Assembly: GCF_000190595.1 (NCBI RefSeq)
Contig: NC_015167.1
Coordinates: forward strand, 1,415,501-1,479,500
Direction: 5' to 3'
DNA length: 64,000 nucleotides
Source of the DNA: Cellulophaga lytica DSM 7489
GTDB lineage: Bacteria; Bacteroidota; Bacteroidia; Flavobacteriales; Flavobacteriaceae
Shown in pieces: positions 8,984 to 17,469 of this stretch. The translations under genes were made by a program, and so were the position numbers. Every line of letters begins with the position of its first letter. Position 1 is the stretch's first letter. The notes under the pieces were generated by a model. That model was not told the origin of the DNA. It was given only the letters and a program-made list of their open reading frames with translations, and did not search any database.

Positions 8984-10036
8984 TTACTCTTTTCTCTTTA
9001 AACGTTGTTTTTTTAACGGATTTTGGGTTAGCTCTGCATATTCTTGCCTGTTTTTAAAGATTTTTAGCGCTGTAAAAACAGCTTCTTTAAATGAACTATG
9101 GTCTGCTTTACCTTTGCCTGCAATTTCATAAGCAGTGCCATGATCTGGTGATGTACGTACTTTTTGCAATCCGGCAGTGTAGTTTACACCTTTACCAAAT
9201 GACAGCGTTTTAAAAGGTATTAAACCTTGGTCATGATAAGCTGCAAGTATTGCATCAAAATTACTATAAGCATCAGACCCAAAAAAGCTATCTGCAGAAT
9301 AGGGTCCAAAAACCATTTTACCCTGATTTTTTAATTCGGTTATTGTTGGCTTTAGTACTGTATCGTCCTCTTTACCAATAACACCATTATCTCCACTATG
9401 CGGATTTATGCCTAACAATGCAATTTTTGGCTTTTGTATGGCAAAATCTGCTTTTAAAGAGTGCTCTATAGTTGCTATTTTTTCTTTTACAAGTTTAGGT
9501 GTAATTGCTTTTGCTACATCTTTAACTGCAATATGGTCTGTTAACAAACCTACTTTTAAAGTACTTGTTACCATAAACATTAAACTATTACCACCTAATT
9601 CTTTTGCTAAATAATCTGTATGTCCAGGAAAGTTAAATTCATCAGACTGTATATTATTTTTATTTATTGGCGCTGTAACTAATACATCTATTTTATCTTC
9701 TTTTAAAGCTTTTGTTGCCGCTTGCAAAGATTTTAGAGCGTATTTACCACTTTCTTCAGTAGGTGTTCCAAACTGTGTCTTTGGTATTTCTTTCCAAACA
9801 TTAACTACATTAATTTTGTTATCTACAGCTTTATCTGCATCAGGTACACCATTGTAATTAATATTTATATTTAGCTCTTTTTTTTGAAAAGAAATGGTTT
9901 TGTTTGATGCAAAAATAACAGGGGTACAAAAATCTAACATTCGGTTGTCTTCAAAAGTCTTTAAAACAACTTCACAGCCAATTCCGTTTAAATCGCCTAT
10001 AGAAATTCCTACCTTAATTTTTTTATCTTCTTGCAT
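8984..10036 (-). CDS. pdxA: 4-hydroxythreonine-4-phosphate dehydrogenase
   Basis: PdxA oxidises 4-phosphohydroxy-L-threonine in the DXP-dependent pyridoxal phosphate pathway. At 350 residues it has normal length. Metal-binding histidines are visible in PGHTDYLAKELGG and AAYHDQGLIPFK, and the conserved GINPHSGDNG is present. The N-terminus IKVGISIGDLNGIG is typical (a PGDPxGIG-like motif with LNG). It is divergent from the riboflavin synthase gene, with 55 bases between the starts, and a perfect TAGTTTTG -7 box lies at 10069-10076 on its strand. Confidence 0.95.
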   Translation of the reverse strand: MQEDKKIKVGISIGDLNGIGCEVVLKTFEDNRMLDFCTPVIFASNKTISFQKKELNININYNGVPDADKAVDNKINVVNVWKEIPKTQFGTPTEESGKYALKSLQAATKALKEDKIDVLVTAPINKNNIQSDEFNFPGHTDYLAKELGGNSLMFMVTSTLKVGLLTDHIAVKDVAKAITPKLVKEKIATIEHSLKADFAIQKPKIALLGINPHSGDNGVIGKEDDTVLKPTITELKNQGKMVFGPYSADSFFGSDAYSNFDAILAAYHDQGLIPFKTLSFGKGVNYTAGLQKVRTSPDHGTAYEIAGKGKADHSSFKEAVFTALKIFKNRQEYAELTQNPLKKQRLKRKE

Positions 10037-10068
10037 AATTCAACTGTATAATGTCTAAATTTACACCG

Positions 10069-10076
10069 CAAAACTA
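10069..10076 (-). promoter_or_regulatory. -7 promoter box of pdxA
   Basis: The minus strand reads TAGTTTTG, a perfect TAnnTTTG, 32 bases upstream of the pdxA ATG at 10036 and within the short divergent pdxA/riboflavin synthase gap. Confidence 0.55.
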
Positions 10077-10091
10077 CTTAATTAAAACGAT

Positions 10092-10676
10092 ATGTTTACT
10101 GGCATTATAGAAACTTTAGGGAAAGTAACCGCATTACGCAAAGAAGAAAGTAACCTACACATTACTATAAAATCTACTTTAACACCAGAGCTTAAAATAG
10201 ATCAGAGTGTTGCTCACAATGGTGTTTGCCTTACCGTTATTGCTATAGAAGATGACACCTACACTGTTACTGCTATTGATGAAACGTTACAAAAAACAAG
10301 TATTGGTGCTTTAAAAGTAAACTCTTACGTAAATTTAGAACGTGCTATGATTTTAGGTACAAGGTTAGATGGCCATATTGTACAAGGGCACGTAGACCAA
10401 ACTGGAGTTTGTACTGCTATTGAAGAAAAAGATGGTAGTGCTGTTTTTAGTTTTGAATACAATGCAGATTATAATAATGTAACTATAGAAAAAGGTTCTA
10501 TTACAATAGATGGTACTAGCTTAACTGTTTTTAACTCCGGAAAAAACACATTTAGCGTAGCTATTATACCTTATACTTTTGAAAACACTGTTTTTAACAC
10601 CTATAAAATAGGCACAGTTGTAAACCTAGAGTTTGATGTAATTGGAAAATATGTTGCTAAACTAATTGCCAAATAA
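10092..10676 (+). CDS. ribE: riboflavin synthase alpha chain
   Basis: Riboflavin synthase dismutates two lumazine molecules to riboflavin and the ribitylamino-pyrimidine precursor. The 194-residue sequence shows the hallmark MFTGIIETLGKV start and two tandem lumazine-binding repeats, each with its signature (NGVCLTV at about 43 and DGTSLTV at about 140); HIVQGHVDQ is also typical. The gene is convergent with the DUF5009 gene, with a single base between them. The symbol follows the ribE/ribC convention, which varies between organisms. Confidence 0.95.
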   Translation: MFTGIIETLGKVTALRKEESNLHITIKSTLTPELKIDQSVAHNGVCLTVIAIEDDTYTVTAIDETLQKTSIGALKVNSYVNLERAMILGTRLDGHIVQGHVDQTGVCTAIEEKDGSAVFSFEYNADYNNVTIEKGSITIDGTSLTVFNSGKNTFSVAIIPYTFENTVFNTYKIGTVVNLEFDVIGKYVAKLIAK

Positions 10677-10677
10677 A

Positions 10678-11763
10678 TTACACTTTTATAAAAATCTTTT
10701 TTCTATAAAGCACATAAGCTAATAGTACGTAAAATGTAACTACGGTTAATGCGTATACTATTGACGAAATTTTTAAAGATATAAACTGATGTACATAGAG
10801 GTTTTTAAATAACCAACCATGAACAGATGTATTTCCTACTTTTATAAGTGCAAATAGCTTAGCTATAAAACTAGATAAGAAAAAAACGGTAATGGCGTTG
10901 GCTCCTGCGTATTTAAAAACACCTCCAAACTTTTTGTTTTTTACATCAGAAAAATAATAAATAACAGCCAAAATAATAGTTGCCCACCCGGCTGTTACTA
11001 AAACAAAACTACTGCTCCACAAAGCCTTATTTATAGGAAAAAACAAATCCCAAATATGACCTGCAGTTAATAAGCTTACACCTAAAAGTAAAAGTATTTG
11101 TGTTTTCTTTTTGTAGGCAGATTTTAAGAGCAAACCAACAAATACCCCTAATAAAGAGGTAGCTATTGCAGGCAAAGTACTTAAAACACCTTCTGGGTCA
11201 TAATCTGTTTTCCACATATGAGATCCCAAAACTTTTAAATCTATAAAATTTGCCCAATTGTTTGGCGCTCTATCAAAGGTAGGAGCAGTACCATTAATAG
11301 GTACAAAACCCATCCATAACCAATACATTATTAAAATAGCAGCGCAAACGGCCACTAGCGCTTTCCAATTTAATTTTATAAACAAAATTGCTGTAAAAAA
11401 GAATACTAAACCAATACGTTGCAATACTCCAGGAAAACGTATATCATTAAAATCTTTAAAAAAAGGAAATGAAAGCGTAAATGCGCCTAAAAACAATCCA
11501 AGACCAATTAGCTTTAAAGACCTTATAACAATTTTACGATATGTTTTTCCTGTTACTTCTTTGGTATGATATGCATAAACTATAGAAATACCTACAATAA
11601 ATAAAAAGAAAGGGAACACTAAATCTGTTGGTGTATAACCGTGCCAATCTGCATGTAAAAAAGGAGCATAAACGCTAGACCAAGTTCCTGGGTTATTTAC
11701 CAAAATCATTAAAACAATGGTAATTCCCCTAAAAATGTCTACAGATACAACCCTATTTTTCAT
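10678..11763 (-). CDS. DUF5009 / HGSNAT-like membrane acyltransferase
   Basis: A 361-residue polytopic membrane protein of the DUF5009 (heparan-alpha-glucosaminide N-acetyltransferase-like, NagX) family. It starts RVVSVDIFRGITIVLMILVNNPG and includes the conserved DWHGYTPTDLVFPFFLFIVG segment, with about ten hydrophobic segments. Members probably transfer acyl groups to sugars at the membrane, but the substrate is uncertain. It abuts the sodium:solute symporter gene with no gap and is probably co-transcribed after it. Such pairs occur beside carbohydrate loci in Bacteroidota, and a PUL begins 2.7 kb away. Confidence 0.85.
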   Translation of the reverse strand: MKNRVVSVDIFRGITIVLMILVNNPGTWSSVYAPFLHADWHGYTPTDLVFPFFLFIVGISIVYAYHTKEVTGKTYRKIVIRSLKLIGLGLFLGAFTLSFPFFKDFNDIRFPGVLQRIGLVFFFTAILFIKLNWKALVAVCAAILIMYWLWMGFVPINGTAPTFDRAPNNWANFIDLKVLGSHMWKTDYDPEGVLSTLPAIATSLLGVFVGLLLKSAYKKKTQILLLLGVSLLTAGHIWDLFFPINKALWSSSFVLVTAGWATIILAVIYYFSDVKNKKFGGVFKYAGANAITVFFLSSFIAKLFALIKVGNTSVHGWLFKNLYVHQFISLKISSIVYALTVVTFYVLLAYVLYRKKIFIKV

Positions 11764-13575
11764 TTACAGAATGTTACTTTTCATTTTATTCCAAGCTTTT
11801 ATTAACAATAAACCAGCCACCAAGGCAATTCCCGTAAATATTAATGCCTTTATTGTTTCACCATAAATCCAATACCCAGTTGCAAACATACATGTGTATA
11901 TAAGTACACAGCCTAATACCATAGCTCCTATGCCAGAAGGAACACTCCATTTTTCATTAGGGTTTACAATATCTATTTTATCTGCTTTAGCATTATCTAC
12001 CACTTTTTTCCAACCCGGTCCTCCAGGTTGTATTTTTTTGTAAAAACTGTTTAATACCTCATTAGACTCTGGCTTAGTCATAAATGTAGCCGCTACCCAA
12101 ATTATAGTTGTTACCAACATTACAAACGGAATCTGAAACCAATCTGGAAAAACTCCTGTATCTACTGCAAAAAGATAGTTTCCTAGCGGAGTAACTTTTA
12201 GTAAGATAGATAAGACTCCTGATGCAAACATTGCTGCAATCTCTGTCCAGGCATTAATTCGCCACCAAAACCAACGTAAAATAAAAATTAGTCCGGTACC
12301 GGCTCCAAACAACAATAACATATCAAAAACCTCCATAGCATTTTGCATTAACAAGGCCAAACAAGCACTTAATACCATTAATACAACAGTAGAAAATCTG
12401 CCAACAGCTACCAATTGTTTTTCTGATGCATTAGGATTTACTTGTTGCTTGTAAAAATCATATACTATATAAGATGATCCCCAGTTAAGTTGAGTAGAAA
12501 TTGTACTCATATAAGCAGCTATTAATGACGCTAACACCAAGCCTAATAATCCGCTTGGTAATTTTGTTAGCATAGCAGGGTAAGCCAAATCATGTCCTAA
12601 TTTATCTGCTGCTATATTAGGAAAAGCTTCTGCTATACTAGCAACATCTGGGTAAACAACTATAGATGCTAAAGCAACTAAAATCCAAGGCCAAGGGCGT
12701 AATGCGTAATGCATAATATTAAAAAAGAAAGTTGCACCAATAGCATGGTTTTCATCTTTTGCAGCCAACATACGTTGTGCAATGTAACCACCGCCACCAG
12801 GTTCTGCTCCCGGGTACCAAGAACTCCACCATTGTACAGCTAAAGGAATAACTAATAAGGTAATTACAGCATTTGTATTGCTAAAATCTGGTAAAATAGA
12901 TAATTTCCCTTTCACATCTTCATGTGTTAGTAAGCTTGTTACTCCGCCTACTTCTGGTAAATTAACCAAATAGTAAGCAGCGCCTATTGCACCACCCATT
13001 GCTACAAAAAATAATAAAAAATCTGTATAAACCACACCTTTAAACCCGCCTAAGGCACTAAACGTAACGGTTATTAGACCTGCACTTACTACGGTTTGCC
13101 AAGGCTCTAGACCTAGCATTATTCCTCCAATTTTTATTGCTGCTAATGTTACAGCAGACATTGTAATTACATTAAAAATAACACCTAAATATATAGACCT
13201 AAATTTTCTTAAAAAACTGGCTGGTTTTCCACCATAACGTAATTCATAAAACTCTAAGTCTGTATTTACATTAGATTTACGCCAAAGCTTTGCGTATACA
13301 AAAACAGTTAGCATACCTGTAATTAAAAATGCCCACCAAACCCAGTTACCAGAAACACCATCTGTTCTAACAATATCTGTAACTAAATTAGGTGTGTCTG
13401 TAGAAAACGTTGTTGCAACCATAGAAAGACCTAGCAACCACCAAGGCATTGTTCTTCCAGATAAAAAATATTCTGATGAGCTTTTTCCTGATTTTTTAGA
13501 AACCACAACTCCAATACCTAAAACAATTGTAAAAAAAACAATGATTAGCGTATAATCTAGTGCACTTAATTCCAT
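11764..13575 (-). CDS. sodium:solute symporter (SSS family)
   Basis: A 603-residue SSS-family transporter with about 13-14 hydrophobic segments. The N-terminus LDYTLIIVFFTIVLGIGVVV, the SEYFLSGRTMPWWLLGLSMV segment and ATTFSTDTPN are typical of sugar or nucleoside symporter-like members. It probably imports a sugar or organic solute together with sodium. It is upstream of the DUF5009 gene on the same strand with no gap, implying translational coupling. The 74-base gap to the divergent TauE/SafE gene must hold promoters for both. The substrate is unknown; a role in sugar uptake for the nearby PUL is inference. Confidence 0.9.
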   Translation of the reverse strand: MELSALDYTLIIVFFTIVLGIGVVVSKKSGKSSSEYFLSGRTMPWWLLGLSMVATTFSTDTPNLVTDIVRTDGVSGNWVWWAFLITGMLTVFVYAKLWRKSNVNTDLEFYELRYGGKPASFLRKFRSIYLGVIFNVITMSAVTLAAIKIGGIMLGLEPWQTVVSAGLITVTFSALGGFKGVVYTDFLLFFVAMGGAIGAAYYLVNLPEVGGVTSLLTHEDVKGKLSILPDFSNTNAVITLLVIPLAVQWWSSWYPGAEPGGGGYIAQRMLAAKDENHAIGATFFFNIMHYALRPWPWILVALASIVVYPDVASIAEAFPNIAADKLGHDLAYPAMLTKLPSGLLGLVLASLIAAYMSTISTQLNWGSSYIVYDFYKQQVNPNASEKQLVAVGRFSTVVLMVLSACLALLMQNAMEVFDMLLLFGAGTGLIFILRWFWWRINAWTEIAAMFASGVLSILLKVTPLGNYLFAVDTGVFPDWFQIPFVMLVTTIIWVAATFMTKPESNEVLNSFYKKIQPGGPGWKKVVDNAKADKIDIVNPNEKWSVPSGIGAMVLGCVLIYTCMFATGYWIYGETIKALIFTGIALVAGLLLIKAWNKMKSNIL

Positions 13576-13649
13576 TTTTTAGTAGTTGGTTAATTAGTAA
13601 AGATATTATTTTTTACAATACTTTTGTCTTTTTTAGCTAAACGCCAATT

Positions 13650-14405
13650 ATGGGTCTATTAATAACAGCAAACATTTCTACAACTGCATGGGTTTTGGCT
13701 TTTACAGCCGTATTTGTAATGGGTGTTTCTAAATCTGGTTTAAAAGGCATTTCTATAATTGTAGTTACACTTATGGCTTTGGCTTTTGGTTCTAAAGCAT
13801 CTACAGGTTTACTTGTACCATTGCTTGTTGTAGGCGACATTTTTGCTGTAATTTATTATAGGAAATATACCCAGTGGAAATACATTTTAAAGTTTTTACC
13901 CTGGATGATTAGCGGTATTTTAATAGGTGTATTTGTTGGTAAAGATTTACCAGAAGCTTCTTTTAAATACTGTATGGGTGGTATTATATTAATTACCGTT
14001 TTGATGATGCTTTGGTGGGATCAAAAAAAATCTAAAAATGTACCAACACATTGGGCATTTGCCGGCTCTATGGGTTTACTTGCTGGTATTACTACAATGA
14101 TTGGTAATTTGGCTGGCTCTTTTTCTAACATCTACTTTTTAGCAATGCGCTTGCCTAAAAATCAGTTTATAGGCACAGCTGCTTGGCTTTTTTTAATTAC
14201 CAATATTTTTAAGCTCCCTTTTCACATTTTTGTGTGGCATACCATTACAAAAGAATCTGTTCTTTTAAACCTAAAACTTTTACCTGCTATTTTTGTAGGC
14301 TTTATTGTTGGCACCATTCTAGTAAAGTACATTAAGGATAAATTTTTCAGAAAAATGATACTAATTCTTACAGCTATAGGTGCTTTGCTAATCTTGCTTA
14401 GATAA
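13650..14405 (+). CDS. TauE/SafE-family permease
   Basis: A 251-residue protein with about eight hydrophobic segments and the TauE/SafE signature (FVMGVSKSGLKG near the N-terminus, GGIILITVLMMLW centrally, and a second half with AGITTMIGNLAG). The family exports sulfite, sulfoacetate or other small anions; the substrate cannot be read from sequence. It is divergent from the symporter gene and lies 66 bases before the PUL regulator on the same strand. A link to sulfite or sulfate handling with the PUL sulfatase is possible but only inferred. Confidence 0.85.
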   Translation: MGLLITANISTTAWVLAFTAVFVMGVSKSGLKGISIIVVTLMALAFGSKASTGLLVPLLVVGDIFAVIYYRKYTQWKYILKFLPWMISGILIGVFVGKDLPEASFKYCMGGIILITVLMMLWWDQKKSKNVPTHWAFAGSMGLLAGITTMIGNLAGSFSNIYFLAMRLPKNQFIGTAAWLFLITNIFKLPFHIFVWHTITKESVLLNLKLLPAIFVGFIVGTILVKYIKDKFFRKMILILTAIGALLILLR

Positions 14406-14471
14406 TTAATTGGTTTTCCTTGTAATAATCTTATATTCATACATAAAATCATTAAGTTTTCTATATCCCCT

Positions 14472-17237
14472 ATGAAAAATTTAACCTCGCTTATTTTACT
14501 TTTCTTTATTAGTTGCTACGTTATTGTTGGACAAAATCTTTTTCCACCTATACACAACTATAAAATATTTGATTACAACGCTGCTAGTAAAAATTGGGGA
14601 TTAGCCACTAATAAAGATGGCGAATTATTTTCTGCCAATAATGCTGGTCTTTTACATTTTAATGGAGAAGAATGGAAACTTAACGCCTTACCTAGTAAAA
14701 CCACCATACGATCTGTTGCTGCTATAGATGATAAAATTTACACCGGTTCATATGAAGAATTTGGATTTTGGAAAAAAGATAGTCTAGGTGTTTTAAAATA
14801 CACATCATTAACACATCTTATAAAAAACCACGTATTTACTAGTGAAGAGTTTTGGCAAATTATACCTCATAACAATGCAATTGTTTTTAGGTCATTTTCT
14901 AAAGTATATGTGTACAAAAACAATAAAATAACGGTAGTTAAAGCAGATATTATTGTTAACAATATTACAAAACACAACAACCAAATTATAGTTGCAGGTG
15001 GTGATGATGGTTTGTTTTATTTAGAAGGTGACACCTTAGAACCTCTTGTCTTAAAAAACAACATTTCTTTTGTAAATAAAACTGTAGTAGATATGGTTTC
15101 TATTAAAGAAGGTTTGTTAATTGGCACCAAATTAAACGGTTGTTACTTAATTAAAAATAATGAAATTAATGTTTGGGGTAGCACTATTAACGACACATTA
15201 AAACAGCATCAGCTTAATAAAATTATGGTGTTAAATCAGCACAGCATTGCTTTTGGCACTATAAAAAACGGACTCTTTTTATACAACAATAACACAAAAA
15301 CCTATAAAAGCATTAATCGCGAAGTTGGACTACAAAACAACACCATTTTAGCTATGGTTGCTTTTAAAAATCAGCTTTGGTTAGGGTTAGACAATGGTAT
15401 AGACCACATTCAACTAGACCACCCAATTACATATTACACAGATTTTACTGGTGTTTTAGGTACTGTTTATGACATTGCTTTGTACAACAACAAAGTATAC
15501 TTAGGATCTAATACTGGTTTGTATTATGTAGATAATGATGTGCTACATTTTGTAAAAGGCACTCAGGGGCACGTTTGGGATATTGCAGTTGTAAACAATG
15601 AGCTCTTTTGTGGACATAATACAGGAACATTTAAGTTAAATAAAGATGGCTTGGTTAAGGTTTCTAATATTTCTGGAGGCTATCAAATAGAGAAAATACC
15701 TGAGGACAAATCATCCTTTTTACAGGGTACTTATACCGGAATAGCAAAATACAGTAAAGATGATATTAACCAATGGACTGTAGAACGATTAAAAGGCTTT
15801 AATTTACCAGTAAAAAAATTGTGTTTTGAAGACGCTAACACACTTTGGGTTGCTCACCCATATAAAGGTTTTTACAAACTAAAATTAAATAGCACCTATG
15901 ACTCTGTAATTAGCTCCAAAGAATATAACGGAAAAAATGCCCCTAATAAATACAATGTAAAACTCTACAATATTAAAAACCAAATTGTTTTTTACAGTCA
16001 GGGAGAGTGGTTTAAATACGATCCTATTTTAGACAAAATTGTAACGTTAGAGGAGTTTAGCTCATTTAAAAATAATGAGTTGTTGTATTATAATGATGAT
16101 CATTTTTGGTTTATTGACAATGAAAACAGTAAAAAAATTACTTATACCAATTTTAAGGAAGACAATATTATTATTGAAAACCAAAGTTTAAAAAAACGTA
16201 TAATACCTGAGGCAGAAAATATTATTAAGGTAAACGACTCTACATTTTATTTTACCCTTGTAGATGGTTACAGTCAAATAAACTTTAACAAGTTAAACAA
16301 TCAGTTAAAAGATAATAATAGGCTACCAACTCCTAAATTAGTGAGTTTTACTGGTAAACAAAACAGTTACCCAATACATACAAAAAACATAACACTGCCT
16401 TTTAAAGATGCTGGTAATATTAGTATTAAAATTGCTTCATCTGGCGTTATGCACCCAAAATATTACTATAGTTTAGATGGCAAAGATGCTCAATTTGCTA
16501 AATTAGATAATGGTTTTATATCGTTTCAAAACTTAAGTCACGGTAGTTACACTTTAGAGGTTTACGGTGTAGGTATTGACAATAAAAAATCTGTTCCAAA
16601 TGTCATTAACTTTACTATTAAAGCTCCTTGGTATTTGTCTGGCCCTGCACTTTTAATTTACTTTTTACTTGTAATAGCCGCCATAATACTTATTAGAAAA
16701 TACAACAAATACAAACTAAACCTTAAGCACAATAAGCTTAAAGAGCGTATGCAAAAAGAGCAAGATGAAAAAATTGCGCTTTTAGAGAAAGAAAAATTAG
16801 CAAAAGAAGTAAAGCTTAAACAAAAAGAATTAGCTAATACTACATTAAATATTGCTAAAAAGAATGAAATTATTTTAGACCTAAAAAACCTATTAACTCA
16901 AAACAAAGATAAATTTCCTAATCAGCAACGTTATAAATCTTTTATGAAAAGGTTAAACAATTCTGTTAACAACAAAGAAGACTGGAAACGATTTGAAATG
17001 AATTTTAAAGAATTGCATAGCGACTTTTTTGAGAATCTTTTAAAAGAATACCCAAAGCTTACTCCTAAAGATTTAAAACTATGTGCTTACCTTAAAATGA
17101 ACCTATCTACTAAGGAAATTGCACCGCTTATGGCTATTACGGTTAGGGGTGTAGAAATACATCGTTACCGTTTACGAAAAAAATTAAATATAGATAGCTC
17201 AGAGAACATATCTAACTTCTTAATCACCTTTAAATAA
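14472..17237 (+). CDS. membrane-anchored Y_Y_Y / HTH transcriptional regulator of the PUL
   Basis: A 921-residue one-component regulator. It has a signal peptide (1-21), a long periplasmic beta-propeller-like region (about 30-620), a Y_Y_Y-type Ig domain (about 640-720), a single membrane helix (about 724-743, GPALLIYFLLVIAAIILIRK), a cytoplasmic coiled coil (about 745-800), and a C-terminal LuxR-like helix-turn-helix (about 855-915, with LSTKEIAPLMAITVRGVEIH). There is no histidine kinase or receiver domain, so it differs from hybrid two-component systems and resembles SusR-type regulators. It lies directly upstream of susC and probably senses an oligosaccharide in the periplasm and activates the PUL. 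Confidence 0.88.
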   Translation: MKNLTSLILLFFISCYVIVGQNLFPPIHNYKIFDYNAASKNWGLATNKDGELFSANNAGLLHFNGEEWKLNALPSKTTIRSVAAIDDKIYTGSYEEFGFWKKDSLGVLKYTSLTHLIKNHVFTSEEFWQIIPHNNAIVFRSFSKVYVYKNNKITVVKADIIVNNITKHNNQIIVAGGDDGLFYLEGDTLEPLVLKNNISFVNKTVVDMVSIKEGLLIGTKLNGCYLIKNNEINVWGSTINDTLKQHQLNKIMVLNQHSIAFGTIKNGLFLYNNNTKTYKSINREVGLQNNTILAMVAFKNQLWLGLDNGIDHIQLDHPITYYTDFTGVLGTVYDIALYNNKVYLGSNTGLYYVDNDVLHFVKGTQGHVWDIAVVNNELFCGHNTGTFKLNKDGLVKVSNISGGYQIEKIPEDKSSFLQGTYTGIAKYSKDDINQWTVERLKGFNLPVKKLCFEDANTLWVAHPYKGFYKLKLNSTYDSVISSKEYNGKNAPNKYNVKLYNIKNQIVFYSQGEWFKYDPILDKIVTLEEFSSFKNNELLYYNDDHFWFIDNENSKKITYTNFKEDNIIIENQSLKKRIIPEAENIIKVNDSTFYFTLVDGYSQINFNKLNNQLKDNNRLPTPKLVSFTGKQNSYPIHTKNITLPFKDAGNISIKIASSGVMHPKYYYSLDGKDAQFAKLDNGFISFQNLSHGSYTLEVYGVGIDNKKSVPNVINFTIKAPWYLSGPALLIYFLLVIAAIILIRKYNKYKLNLKHNKLKERMQKEQDEKIALLEKEKLAKEVKLKQKELANTTLNIAKKNEIILDLKNLLTQNKDKFPNQQRYKSFMKRLNNSVNNKEDWKRFEMNFKELHSDFFENLLKEYPKLTPKDLKLCAYLKMNLSTKEIAPLMAITVRGVEIHRYRLRKKLNIDSSENISNFLITFK

Positions 17238-17290
17238 AGGTTTTTCTGTCATAAACAGCTTAACAATTACATAACACGCAGTACATCATT

Positions 17291-17390
17291 ACTACATCAA
17301 AGTGTTAAAAGTGTATAAAAAACTAGGTTACAATACTACTGCAAACCATACTATTGGCGGTGTGTAGCGTAATTTTTGTGTTGATGTAGT
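17291..17390. promoter_or_regulatory. distant inverted repeat in the susC upstream region
   Basis: ACTACATCAA (17291-17300) has an exact inverted copy TTGATGTAGT at 17381-17390. Both lie in the 232-base gap between the regulator and susC. They could be paired binding sites for the regulator at 14472; this is inference from position only. Confidence 0.4.
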
Positions 17391-17400
17391 TTTTATGTAG

Positions 17401-17418
17401 TTGCTAAAACCTTAGCAA
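17401..17418. promoter_or_regulatory. candidate operator palindrome upstream of susC
   Basis: TTGCTAA (17401-17407) and TTAGCAA (17412-17418) form a perfect 7-bp inverted repeat with a 4-base spacer, 51 bases before the susC ATG. The position suits a regulator site close to the promoter. No perfect TAnnTTTG is present here, which fits a promoter needing an activator. Confidence 0.45.
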
Positions 17419-17469
17419 ACAGCCTCTTTTATTAATTTAGTAAAAATCTAACTCAATTTTTAATGTATT

